This document shows positions 21,454 to 32,400 of a stretch of 64,000 nucleotides of DNA, piece after piece. The first letter of the stretch is position 1. Each line of letters begins with the position of its first letter. Source of the DNA: Viola odorata. Taxonomy: Eukaryota; Streptophyta; Magnoliopsida; Malpighiales; Violaceae. The position numbers and the translations under genes were made by a program. The notes under the pieces are model-generated. The model saw only the letters and a program-made list of their open reading frames with translations, was not told the DNA's origin and ran no database searches. The stretch is taken from positions 27,590,078-27,654,077 of the forward strand of contig OY829537.1 in assembly GCA_963691705.1 (NCBI GenBank), in the 5' to 3' direction.

Positions 21454-22994
21454 TGTAAAAGCATCCAAAATTCAGAATAAAAAACAGAATAAAAAAAGTA
21501 CAAGAAAGGTACAATTGCTTCACAAAAAGATCTCAGCAACAAAGATTGATGTCACAAATCTAAGTCGATGTCAGTTAGTTACAAAGCAAGCTAAGAGGGG
21601 TTCGGTTTCAAATTCGCGTTTCTTATCTTGCAATTTTTACATACAACAAAAACACATAAAATGATGTCTGTAATCATTTTGAGTTGAAATTACAAGAAAA
21701 CATCCCTTCTGGATGCAAAGCTATCAGACCAACAACAATTTTCTTTTTAATTTTTATTTATTGTCTTTGGTAAATCAGTTTGTACATTGTTCTGATTTTT
21801 GCATTAGATGACCAATAGCAAACAGATGGGTGACAGTACAAACATTCCCTCCAACCCCCCCCCCCCCCCCCCCCCCCCCCCGGGCATAATTTCGCGTGGG
21901 TTTGGGAGCACTATACACAACCCAAACTGTAACTTTATTCATCTGAAACTGTCATGGTTTACCCAAAAGAAATAAATAAATGTTGTGTAGATTCAGGTTG
22001 GGAGAACCATACAAGTGTATATTACTCGCACTGTAACAGCCATCCCAGGTTCTCCAACAATAGTATCACTTAGATACAGATTGGGCTGAAAAGCTAAGAA
22101 AAAACAATCATCCATTGCTCTGGAATTCAGCAAAGGTAACTTGTTGACATGTTCAACTCAAGTGTGAACTACTACAGCTTCATCTGGCAAGTGCTGGTAG
22201 CCATAATAACAGAGAATAAGTTTGAGACCAAATTTTAACAACGAAGATACAGGCACATCACAATTAGCAGAAGTATATGACAAACCAAAACACTTAACTT
22301 TTGTTGCCAAAACAGAGCAGTAATTGGAACCACATACAGATCTTAACCATTCAGGTCCAAACCAAACACTAAAGAAGAAATTAACATCAAGAACCTTAGT
22401 CAATCAGAATTCAATCAGAATGGCGCAATATCATCAAGATGCCCCCTCCTTTCATGAGAGGGATAAAATTGCAAATCTGAAGGCGAATACTTTTAGCAAT
22501 GATCACAATTCTCAGAAAAATGAAGATATCCAGAAAAGTATTACTCAAGCTATCTACACCAATCACTTGAGCAAACAAAGGGCATTACCCTTCTAGATGT
22601 ACAGTAATGTGTTTATTGCCTTTCAACAACAAAAATCGCCAACAAAAGAAATTGCCGCTTCAAATTTACAAGTATAGTATAAATTTGATTATAGTATAAT
22701 TCAGAATCTAAACTGAAAAATTTTCCATTTTACAAGACAAACATTATGCTATCTAACATGTCACAACTTTCTTCCCCTAAAAATGCTAAACTATCCACAA
22801 GTCCAAGATGACAGGTTTAAATATTTTTCAATCAACAAGCTGATTAAGTAAAGTTCCAGCAAAATTTACTTGTTGATTCACCAATATGAGAACTGAGTTT
22901 GTGGAAGAAAATTACTTATTTAACTGCATATCAGAAATGAAGCAACAGGCAAGAATGGCGAAGCCCAAAAATAACTGAAGGACTAAAAACATAC
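21454..22994 (-). other. Possible 3'-UTR intron region of the PPR gene
   Basis: On the minus strand the PPR stop codon (23000-22998) is followed after three bases by GTATGT, a strong plant splice donor (22994-22989). A good acceptor, a T-rich tract ending TTTTACAG, lies at about 21454, and others are possible in between. The sequence between is A/T-rich and non-coding. Splicing is inferred from the site sequences only, and the acceptor choice is uncertain. Confidence 0.4.
21855..21881. repeat. Poly(C) run of about 27 bases
   Basis: An uninterrupted C homopolymer followed by GGG in otherwise A/T-rich DNA. Such a long G/C run is rare in plant DNA and the true length may differ because of sequencing slippage. 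Confidence 0.9.
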
Positions 22995-22997
22995 CAT

Positions 22998-24380
22998 TTA
23001 GACAGCAAGGCCTTGCTCTCTGGCTTTCTTCAGCCATTTCAGTGTACTCTCTAATGTAGTGTAAGCTGCCACATCAGTCAAACTCTTACTCTCTACTGCA
23101 TAATCAAACACCTCATATGCTTCTGCAACCCTACCCTCCCTACAAAGGGCCCTTACAAGTGTACCATAGGAAGCAGACTCAAGCTGCAAACCACCCCCTT
23201 TCATCACCTCAAACAATTGTAAACCCTTATCCAACAATCTCCCCTTGAACAACCCATGAAGCAAAGTATTATACGTGCACGAATTCGGACTACATCCTTT
23301 TGCTTCCATCTCCTCTAACAATGTCAATGCACCCAACGCATCTCCTTCTCTACACATCCCGTTCATCAATGAAGTATAGGTAACAGCGTCAGGAATATGG
23401 CCTGATTCTATCATAACCTTCAAAAACTTTTTAGCTTCACTCATTCTCCCGGATTTGGACAGCCCGAAAATCAGTGTGTTATAAGTAACAATATCAGGCT
23501 CCACTCCTTCCTCTTTCATCTGCTTATAAACCCCCATAGCCTCACCCCCCTTGCTCAACATGCAATACCCTTTCATAATAGTATTATACACAAAACAATC
23601 AGGCTTAAACCCACAATCCCTCAATACCGCCACTAATCGCAAAGCCTCACGCAAATTCTTTGAATTACAAACATTATCAATCAATATAGTATAGGTAACA
23701 AGGTCAGGCTGTATATCAAATGAACTCTTCATCTCATCAATAAAAGAATAGACGGTACTTAAGCTCCTACTCTTGCACAAACACTTAACAAGAAAATTAT
23801 AAGTGAAAGTATCAGGATTTGAATGCTTTAAACAGAATTCCTTTACCAAAGAAATAGCATCATCTATATGCCCAGCAGAACATAAGGACCTAACAGCAAT
23901 ATCAACAGTCACTTGAGTAGGCTTAAACCCCTTGCTAACCATTAAATTAAGAGCTTTGTGGGCTGCAGAGAGGGGATCTTCAGGTGATTTGCAGGATTGA
24001 GCGAGCAAAATATGGAAAGTGGTATGATTAGGGGAGAAAGAAGGGAGGGTTTTGATCATATGGTGAAGAAGGGAGACGGAATCGTCAACCATGGCAATCG
24101 AAGCATATGATTCGAGGAAGGTATTGTGGTAACGAATGTCAAGTGGGATTCTGGGATTGGAAATGAGAGAAGCAAAGATGGACTTGGCTTCATTGAGGGA
24201 TGGAGAATTGATTAGGGATTTGGGCTGCTTTGATGATTGCGATGGAGTGGTTTGAGAATGTCTGCTCTTACTGGGTTTTCTAGAGAATTGGTTCTGTTTT
24301 GGATGTGATTGTGGCTCAGCTGCAGATCTTCTGATGAGCGCCGTCGTCGCGGAGCGTAATGAAGGCGGGACCTTCCCCAT
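22998..24380 (-). CDS. P-class pentatricopeptide repeat protein
   Basis: An intact single exon of 460 residues. Residues 1-57 are Arg/Ser/Lys/Gln-rich and poor in acidic residues, as in organelle transit peptides. About ten PPR motifs follow from residue 80 to 440, for example VTYNTLIFGLSKSGRMSEA and CTYNTLLHGL, with the usual 35-residue spacing. There is no E, DYW or SMR domain, so this is a P-class protein, expected to bind organelle RNA and act in stability, processing or translation. It resembles the Arabidopsis protein At2g17670 in length and N-terminal wording, but I cannot verify orthology. The start is the first ATG and is supported by the upstream promoter elements. Confidence 0.92.
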   Translation of the reverse strand: MGKVPPSLRSATTALIRRSAAEPQSHPKQNQFSRKPSKSRHSQTTPSQSSKQPKSLINSPSLNEAKSIFASLISNPRIPLDIRYHNTFLESYASIAMVDDSVSLLHHMIKTLPSFSPNHTTFHILLAQSCKSPEDPLSAAHKALNLMVSKGFKPTQVTVDIAVRSLCSAGHIDDAISLVKEFCLKHSNPDTFTYNFLVKCLCKSRSLSTVYSFIDEMKSSFDIQPDLVTYTILIDNVCNSKNLREALRLVAVLRDCGFKPDCFVYNTIMKGYCMLSKGGEAMGVYKQMKEEGVEPDIVTYNTLIFGLSKSGRMSEAKKFLKVMIESGHIPDAVTYTSLMNGMCREGDALGALTLLEEMEAKGCSPNSCTYNTLLHGLFKGRLLDKGLQLFEVMKGGGLQLESASYGTLVRALCREGRVAEAYEVFDYAVESKSLTDVAAYTTLESTLKWLKKAREQGLAV

Positions 24381-24458
24381 TTTTGAGCTTGATTTCTTCT
24401 GTTATGGTACAGCGTTTTGTTTTGTTTTGTGAGATGAGATGAGAGTGCTTGTTTGAGG

Positions 24459-24565
24459 TTAGGGTTTTACAGGGTTTTGGGTGGAGAGGACGAGAAGGCT
24501 GACGAAGGAGCGGGCATGGGCCGATTTGACGATAAAACTTTGTGCGGATTGTTCACAGTTGGGCC
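24459..24565 (-). promoter_or_regulatory. Telo-box and TGGGCC elements before the PPR gene
   Basis: On the minus strand AAAACCCTAA (telo-box) lies at 24459-24468. Site II type elements, TGGGCC on the plus strand, lie at 24517-24522 and 24560-24565. Telo-boxes with site II elements are typical of promoters of plant housekeeping and organelle-related genes, which fits a PPR gene. Confidence 0.6.
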
Positions 24566-24656
24566 TGTTTGGCGTTCATAGGTGTTAAGTCTTTTAGGTT
24601 GGAAAACAATCTCAATACGGGCATAATTGAGATCTCGAGATCCGTAGCTTTCTTAG

Positions 24657-25230
24657 CGGTGTTTTTGGAACCGGACCGGACAGCGAACTGGAAATGAAAA
24701 TTTCATGGTCTGATTGGGTTCAACCCGAAAAAACCGGATTGAATCATTGAACCGGACACATATTGAACCGTTCAATTTTAGATAATTTAATCGGATTTAA
24801 CCGGATTGAACCGGCTGGTTTTTAAAATTAGGATGGTCTGACCCATGCCTGTAATGGGCCGACCCATCAAATTTTTTAAAAAAAATAAAAAAATAACTAA
24901 AACTAAAACAGCGTCGTTTTGGCCAAACCAAAACGGCGCCGTTTTTTTTAGGCACATAAATTTTTCCATTTTTTTTTTAAAAATAAAATAATAAAAAATC
25001 AAAATGACGCCGTTTTGAATTTTGGGTTCAAAACAGCGTCGTTTTGCATTGAACCAGCCGAGTTATTATCGAACCGGCCGGTTCGCCTGTTGTAAAAAAA
25101 CTGGCCGGTTCGGCCGGTCCAACCCGGGTCACATACATTTCGGTCCAATAGGCTGAATCAGACCGGAAACCTAAAAAATCCGGTTGAACCGGACCGAACC
25201 GGCCGGTCCGGTCCGGTTCCAAAAACAATA
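24657..25230. mobile_element. hAT-type MITE rich in CCGGTT motifs, copy B
   Basis: 574 bp flanked by the 8-bp direct repeat TTTCTTAG (24649-24656 and 25231-25238). The inverted ends share TGTTTTTGGAACCGGACC. It has the same interior plan as copy A at 16336: CCGGTT words and several palindromic AAACnGCGTCGTTTT blocks. It is non-coding. It inserted just upstream of the PPR promoter elements, within about 100 bp of the TGGGCC site at 24560. Confidence 0.88.
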
Positions 25231-25238
25231 TTTCTTAG

Positions 25239-25576
25239 TATAATTTTTGTCATTTCTATATACTCGATATATGAGATTTTTAATGACGAAAAAATTCCTC
25301 ACCATTTAATATCAACCAAATTGATTTTTTTAATAACTTTATACCATTAAAATTAAAATGAGTGAAACTTTTGTAAAAGAATATTTACGTACAATATAAA
25401 TTTGCATACAAAATATTTCACACAAGTTTATTGTTCTTGAATATATAAGATTATTTAAAAAAAGTTAAATTTAACAATCATTTAATTGTAAATAATATGA
25501 AAACGTAGAATTTTCTATGAAATATAAGATTAGAAGCAACTTTTCAGTTCTTTCTACTGATTTTGTAGTTTTATAA

Positions 25577-25613
<37 letters not shown>

Positions 25614-26591
25614 CTAATTTCTTAGCAAATCACCAAACTAAAACATTTGGAATAACATAAAATCTACTTTTAGAGAGCTCACACTTAAAAAAAAGGTCTC
25701 TCTAATTAACTCTATCACTTTTAATCTCATCAATTTGTTCACTACTTCTCTTTTTGTCTAGTTAAATAGTAAAACAATAATTTTAATTTAAGTTAATTTA
25801 ATTCCTATATTTTATTTTATTTTTAATTTAAGTAAAAATTATGCAAAGTACACCTTAAATTTGTAAACCAAAAAAGAAATAAAACTATATTATAAATAAT
25901 CTCTTTATTTGAATTTAAAACCTTAGAGGTCCTTAAAACCACACACCCATATAAAATTTATATAAAATAAAGAAGTATAAATGAGTTTTAAGATGTAACA
26001 TACTATTTCCTTAATTTTAAGGTTTTAATAGGGACAAAAGTAAGAAAGATATAATGCTGAAAGAATGTTCCAATCAATAATAATAATAAAAAAGTACATC
26101 AACAAGCACCATTGTAACGAAGAAGTGAATTTTTAGGAGCGAGGACGGTAAACCGGTAGATCACAACATTTTTCTTTTCCGTTCTATTTAACATAAACCT
26201 CAATCCGCTCAAACATATAAAATTCCCTACAACATCAAGCCAGAGAAGCCAACCCCCTCATAAAAGCCTTCAAATCCTAGATGAAGGACTAACAAAATAG
26301 CAACTATTGAATAACATTTTTTGTAAAAAAATGTTAGGAGAAGCTAGTTTGGTGACAAAATCCATATTTGGGTCGCTTTTGTTGTTTCTTTCTGTGCCAA
26401 GGGTCAAGCCAAAGGCTAGCAAATGGAGTTTGGTGTCAAAATGGGTGAAAGTTGCAAGTGATTGGTGTATCTGAAAATATTTCAATCACATGTACGTGAT
26501 CTTATGTCATTAATTATAATTAAATTGTTAATTAATTTAAGAGTATATATGTGTTTGAATGTGTATGTAATTCTCATGTTGTTGAATGCGC
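25239..26591. other. AT-rich intergenic region, no gene seen
   Basis: A/T-rich DNA with an (AAT)n microsatellite at 25577-25612. Only short open frames without family resemblance are present. Confidence 0.6.
25577..25612. repeat. (AAT)n microsatellite
   Basis: About 12 uninterrupted AAT units, expected to be length-polymorphic. Confidence 0.92.
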
Positions 26592-26600
26592 TTTTATATG

Positions 26601-26740
26601 GGGGTAATAGTTATTAGGCCCCCTGTACTAAAGTTTTAAACAGAAACCTCCCCCAATTAAAAAAATTCAAATCGGGGTACTTGTACTATTGGTCAACGAC
26701 GTCCACCTCCCTTGCCGTCAGTCAACCTAACATTCCGTTA
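26601..26740 (+). repeat. MULE-1 left TIR
   Basis: Begins GGGGTAATAGTTATTAGG. It matches the reverse complement of 33274-33413 nearly base for base through the AACGACGTCCACCTC block and then fades. It probably holds the promoter of the GRF gene. Confidence 0.9.
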
Positions 26741-26937
26741 CTTTCCACTTGTAATTACCGGTTGCTGCAACCGGCAACCACTGAAATTATTTTATTTTAA
26801 AATACATAATAAAATTTGCTATAATTTAATTCATTTTAAAGAAATTTAGATCGTTAACTTTTTCCTTTGCATTTGGGTTATTTCGCACAAACCTTAAAAC
26901 TTTGGCAAGAACCCTAAAAATTTCTTCCTCCATCTCC

Positions 26938-27366
26938 ATGTCTTCTTCTAACAACATGTCATACTCGTCGTCCGACACTTGCCCGTCAGCGAAAGTCGCA
27001 GCATCGAAGCTACAATACAAGAACAGAATGTGCAAGTGTGGAGTAAGAGCTGTGATTAAGATTTCGGAATCGACGCCTAACCCAGGTAGGTTGTATTATA
27101 AGTGTGGGTTATGGGCTTGGTGCAATCCGCTATGTGGATATGTGTCGCGTGAAGAAGTTAACGATTGGGGTCAGATTAAGGAAGACATTATCGATGCTGT
27201 GAGGGAAGAAAGCGATGTTATGCTTAGGGAATTGAAGGATGCTGTTGCTGACAGACCTCGAAGAACAGTAGCACCGCCGAAGGGATATCATTGTTCGTCT
27301 AATGTCATATGTGTCGGCCTTCTTCTCCAAATTTTTATGTTTGTTATTGTAATTTCTAGGATGTGA
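26938..27366 (+). CDS. GRF zinc-finger protein with C-terminal membrane anchor (MULE-1)
   Basis: 142 residues from the first ATG (26938), with a Ser-rich leader. The GRF-type finger spans about 31-62: CKCGVRAVIKISES, NPGRLYYKC, then WAWC. A charged helix (about 80-104) follows, and then a C-terminal hydrophobic segment, 121-140 (VICVGLLLQIFMFVIVI), as in tail-anchored proteins. Compared with the MULE-2 copy, five codons are missing right after YYKC, including the usual fourth Cys ligand; the deletion lies between TGTG repeats. Cys62 could substitute. GRF fingers bind nucleic acid in other proteins. Plants have many small proteins of this type (At4g04775-like) of unknown function. A role in transposition is inference. 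Confidence 0.8.
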   Translation: MSSSNNMSYSSSDTCPSAKVAASKLQYKNRMCKCGVRAVIKISESTPNPGRLYYKCGLWAWCNPLCGYVSREEVNDWGQIKEDIIDAVREESDVMLRELKDAVADRPRRTVAPPKGYHCSSNVICVGLLLQIFMFVIVISRM

Positions 27367-27786
27367 ATCCGGTTTCCAAATTCTAGGGTTTGGAAATTTG
27401 TAGGGTTTAAATTTGTTTGTAATTTATAGGGTTTAAATTAGTATTTGTAATTTAGGGTTTGATGTTTGGGTTGTATTTTGGATGGTTGGGATTCGGCTTT
27501 AATTAACGTGCTTTTTATTGTTTATGACGATTGTTTGGCTTTTATTGTTTGGCTTTTATGGTTTTATTTGTGTAGCAGTTATCATTACCTGGAATAGACG
27601 CATCGATAGTAGCAGTGTTGGAAAACCAAACGGCGGCAAAGCTATCGATGGGAAACGAGTCTTCTGCAATTCCCCAGGCGTCTGTTGATTGCCAAAGGAC
27701 ACCAGTCCATGTTATAAAAGGTCGTATTACTCCTCTTCCTACATCACTTGCATTTCTTTCTTTTTTCAACTCTAGTTTTCTTAAAA

Positions 27787-28209
27787 ATGATTAACATGGG
27801 GTTGAAGGAACAATTTGTTGAGGAGTCTCTTACTGCCATCAACAACTCCGGTGAGGTAGGGACAATGACTCAGTTCAAGAAACGTCGCGTTGAAGCAGAC
27901 CTGAAGAGGTTGCGGAACCATCACCTCTTTTTATTGCAGGAGCAGGCACGGATGCAAAATTGGTTCTCCACGAAGGCTGTGATGGAGTATCTGGAGCATA
28001 TTGGTAAGGTATTAGGGAGCATCAAGGTTGCCATTACGCTTTTGGAACAATGGCAGAGCATAGCAGAAATGGAGATATCGGTGGCGCAGAAGGCGCTCGA
28101 TGCTTGTGATACCTACCATGGGGATGTGAAGGATATTCCTGAGAGGAAGAGGAAGAGGGAGAAGTCTCATGATGATGAAGAGGGCCAGGTCTCTACCAAG
28201 TTTGATTAA
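27787..28209 (+). CDS. Small coiled-coil protein with basic tail, MULE-1 only
   Basis: 140 residues from ATG 27787. It is mostly helical and Glu/Gln/Leu/Lys-rich with heptad-like spacing, and ends in a basic cluster (ERKRKREK), a candidate nuclear signal, followed by an acidic stretch. I do not recognise the family. An open segment upstream at about 27586-27719, bounded by acceptor-like TTTGTGTAG, might be an earlier exon. It lies downstream of the GRF gene in the same direction. MULE-2 has no counterpart. It may be captured host sequence or a lineage-specific element gene. Confidence 0.45.
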   Translation: MINMGLKEQFVEESLTAINNSGEVGTMTQFKKRRVEADLKRLRNHHLFLLQEQARMQNWFSTKAVMEYLEHIGKVLGSIKVAITLLEQWQSIAEMEISVAQKALDACDTYHGDVKDIPERKRKREKSHDDEEGQVSTKFD

Positions 28210-28723
28210 GATTTATGTTTCTGTTTGTTTTGTGTTGCCTAGGATGGGCTGGAATGTTGTAACTGCCTTGAACAATGGCTTTTTTATGTTTGTGTATGTT
28301 TGTGCTTTTTTATGTTTGTGTTTATTATGTTTGTGGTTAAACAATGGTTGTTTGTTATCATTTTAATGAAGTTTGGTTTGCTACTGCAAATTTGTTGTTT
28401 GTCATTTCTTCTCTTCTTACTGTAATTCTTGTTGCTTTAATGAACGCAACTATTGGAACAATGGCAGAGCATACCACAATTGTAATGCACTTTGGTAATG
28501 AAACAGATACAATTTCCTTTGAAGCAAATCCAACTTCAAAACCATTGGCACTAATATTACACATTACTTCAACAATTATGCATAATGATTAACATTAATA
28601 TTACTTCTGGTTCCAAATATTACATCCATAAGTGCATAATGCCTTCAACTATACATTAATTAAATTCCCAATAGTTCAAGCACGCTAATATCATTAGCAT
28701 TGCACAAAAGTTCAAAATATTGA

Positions 28724-29332
28724 TCAAGGAATCCACTTCCTAGTAGGGATGTGATTTTGTGATAAACTCTTTGGTTCTAGTGCACTTGATCTAGTAGTTG
28801 GCCTTGGAGGGTGGAAATTGCCAGAAACTCCCACTGCTTCTGGTGCACTTGCTCCATTTGTTGGCCTTGGGGGGTTGAAATTCCCAGAAAGTCCTACTGG
28901 TCTCCAAATCTTCTTTTTAGTAGTCTTCTTAGTTGTCTGACCAGCATTGCTACCTACATGGACTGGGGCCGGGATGAGCAATGGAGTCCTTGTCGTGGTT
29001 ATTGGAATTATAGGGGAAGGCACACTTGCATTTGAACTAGCAGTAGCAGTAGCACTAGCACTAGCACTAGCACTACCACTAGCACTAGCTGTAGCAGTTG
29101 CCCTTGCCCTTGTATTCATCGGAGTTATACTTGCACTAGCACTTACAGTAGCACTTTTCGATCCATGAGCAACAGCCCCTGCAGATCCAGTTGCAGCTAC
29201 ATTTGCAGGTCCACCAGCAGCTACATTTGCAGATCCACTAGCAGTTACATTTACCGATCCACTTGCACATGCAGTTGCAGATCCATTTGCATTTCCGCTT
29301 CCATTTGCCCTTGCCCTTGACCTAGTAAGCAT
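28724..29332 (-). pseudogene. Ala/Ser/Gly-rich C-terminal exon of the MULE-1 transposase (probable)
   Basis: An open stretch of 202 codons made of short degenerate repeats (ASGSAN-, ATASASGS-like) followed by a Thr/Lys/Pro-rich end with two copies of SGNF(N/H)PPRPT. It lies directly downstream of the transposase exon ending at 29446, which stops at a clean donor (GAG|GTAAAG). The next acceptor-like sites near 29385 do not preserve the phase into this frame, so either an indel has occurred or this is a separate gene. Low-complexity tails after the zinc knuckle are common in plant MURA proteins. Confidence 0.45.
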
Positions 29333-29445
29333 TGGAGTTACATTGGCATTTGCACTTACATACCCTTCAGCTTCTTACAACCGAATAAATTTAAATTATT
29401 ATTATGAGAAGTTAAAAATATTGAAACAAAGATATAACACTTTAC

Positions 29446-32400
29446 CTCTTGTACAAGTACAGTTTCATTGGGAGTTGGTAAAGGTGTATTGTCACCATCA
29501 CATTGGCCTGCAGCTGGAGCTTGTTTTCTTCTCCTCTTTCTTAATGGTGGTAGGTCTACCCTCATTGGTAGTGGACAAGTCCTAGTATTATGACCTCTCC
29601 CTTTGCAATTTCTGCATGTCATTATCACACCATGTCTTCCCAATCTGTTTGGATTGGGTGGTCCAGCTTCTCCTGCTTCTCTCATCCTCTTATGCCTTGG
29701 TCTGCCAGTTTGTGCCATACGTTGAGGAGGCTGAATTTCATAATGGCCTTCTACTACTAGCCATTCATTTTTGTCAGGGAGAGGTTGGATGTCATCCATG
29801 TAAGCCTCCAAAAATACAGTCTTCCAATAGGCAACAGGTACAAAGGCATAGGGATTTTTGGCCAAGAACAAGTATGTTGCAACTGCATGCCTACAAGGCA
29901 TTCCTGTTAAGTCCCACTTTCTGCATAAGCATGTCTTCAGTTCCAGGTCACACGATCCTCTTTCACCACTGACATGCTCAACCTCAAACTTGTGCCCTTG
30001 AGAGTTGGGATATACTATGTAAGACTGGCATTCCTGAATACACTTTTCAATCCCGTTGAACCATTTAGGACACACAATTCCCTGGTATAATTGCATCCCC
30101 TGATACTTAATATAGAATCTCTTCATGAGTAGCCTTCGAATAATCTCCAAACAAGTTAGAATTGGTTTTTTCCTTGCATCTCTAATACAAAATAATACAA
30201 ATTGTAATCTCATTCTAAAATAAAACCATAGGGATAAGAATGTATTGTATTACCTTATGTAAGAATTGAAACTTTCAGATAGGTTATTCAGTAGAAGATC
30301 ACACATGACCCATGTCTTGAACGCATGACGTGACCACCTCTGTGGGGGTATTCTCTTCAGCCAATCATAGGCAGCTGGCTTCTCAGCCTTTATCATCTCC
30401 ATGTGTATGTTAAACTTGGTCTCTGTGTATGATCTTGCAGCATCCCAGATATGGTCCATGAAGTACTAACCCCCACCAAACTCAGTTTTGAAATTGTTCC
30501 AAATGTGCCTTACACAATATCTATGGTCAACTTCCTTCAAAACAGTATCAAATAGATTCTGCAACCCCTGTACAAGATTAAACAAATGAAAGTTACTCAA
30601 TGGTGTACAACAAATGGGTAATAAGCATGACAGAACTAGTGTTAAGTTACCTTCTGCCTGTCTGACATGAAACAAAATTCTTCTAAGGGCCCAATGTCCT
30701 CTTGTAATCTTTGCAAAAACCACCACCAGTTGTCCTTGTTCTCAGAGTCCACAACTGCCCAAGCAATAGGAAATATGTTACCGTTTACATCCTTTCCTAC
30801 TGCTGACAGTAGGTGGCCCTGGTACCTTCCCTTTAAATGACACCCATCAATACCAATAAATGGCCTACAACCTCTCAAGAATCCCCGCTTGCAGGCATGA
30901 AGACAAATATACAACCTTTGAAAAATCCCATATGGAGCACTTATTTTCACTGAGCTACCAGGATTTGAAATCCTGATGGCCTCAGCATATCTCCACAGCA
31001 GCTTGTACTGCTCACCATGTTCTCCTTCAATAATGGACTGTGCTATTTTCTTTGTCATCACCAACTTGAAATATGAAACTGAAACGAACTTCTCCCTTCT
31101 GATTCGATTGCCGAGGCAATGCAAATCTGTGTCCAGATTATCCCTAAAATCTGCCAAATATGTTAGAGCAACCCATCTAGTAGTTTCTCTTCTATGCTCT
31201 ACATCCTTGCCATAGTAATGAACCATCTTGAAAGTTTTAATTTGGAAAGAAGTCCTATTAGCTGATGGTGAAGTATGTATTCTCCATCCACATTTTTTTT
31301 CCAGTGGGCTGTGATCCTACTTTTTTCATTTTTTTCAAAAATGTAGGTATGTCCAATTTGTATAGAGTAGGCCATCAAAGCCTTCCTGAAAACAGCTGCA
31401 CTTGCAAATCTGATCCCAACTTCCAACTTAATCTCCCCATTCATATCTGTACTCTCATTGAATTCTCGCAACTTATACCCATGCCTAGCACGTTCTTCTT
31501 CACTATCTGAACAAGGGGAGCTTTCTAACACATCACTGTCCTCATAGTCAATTTCTATATCAGGCGCATTGGGTCCATAATTTCTACCCGGTGGCCGATT
31601 GACCCTGTCACTTCTTTCTTGCTCACCTCCTAAATTTACATCACCAAAATCTACACCAATTTCCTCATTCCCATCACCAAAAAGTTCCTCTTCATCCTCA
31701 TCTTCACTGTCATGAAAGTCACTAAGTTGCTCATCACCACTACTGCTCTCACCATCCACTTCAAAACTGTATGTTCTATCAGCATGGCTGTCATAACCAC
31801 CTTCATCATCACCACCTTCATCATCTGCATCAGATTCATCATAAGTTTCCCCATTTGCTTCAAACCTCTCACCACTCCCAACGTCCTCACCATAAGTTTC
31901 ACCATTATCTTTTACCCAATCACCACTATTAGCTGGATCATTTCCAACTCCCTCACCACAAGTATCAGCATTGCCTTCCCCCATAACACCACAATCAGCA
32001 CTTACATTTCCATGACCCTCACCACAAGAATCACCATTGACTTCCACCCCATCACCTCTCACACAATCAACACTTGCACTGACATTTGCACCAACTCTCA
32101 CACAACTCTCCACATTTGCCTCTACCCTATCAGCACTCTCATCTACATTTGGTTCAACCCTCACAACACTCTCATCTGCAGGATGACTGTCATCTACATC
32201 ATGAAAGGTAAGCATTAAGGGACAACACCTGACTTCTGTGTTATGACAATCTGAAACATATTCCATCTCTTCATCACTACTAGTATCAATATTGTGAACA
32301 AATATAGGGGTGTGGACTCCATGTTCCACATACACTTCCAGCGTGTCCTCACCATCCAGTAACATCCTATTTATAATTCTCTTCATGTGCTTTTCCTTCC

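Noticed and set aside
21159..21664. Open frames on both strands near 21.2-21.6 kb
   Set aside because: Short, no recognisable family; the minus-strand stretch begins at an acceptor-like site and is more likely 3'-UTR exon sequence of the PPR transcript.
26270..26485. Short minus-strand open frame before MULE-1
   Set aside because: No start context, no homology and no promoter; it is within expectation for random AT-rich DNA.
31712..32218. Plus-strand Thr/Ile-rich 168-codon frame in MULE-1
   Set aside because: Antisense to the Asp/Glu/Val-rich part of the transposase exon; no independent support.
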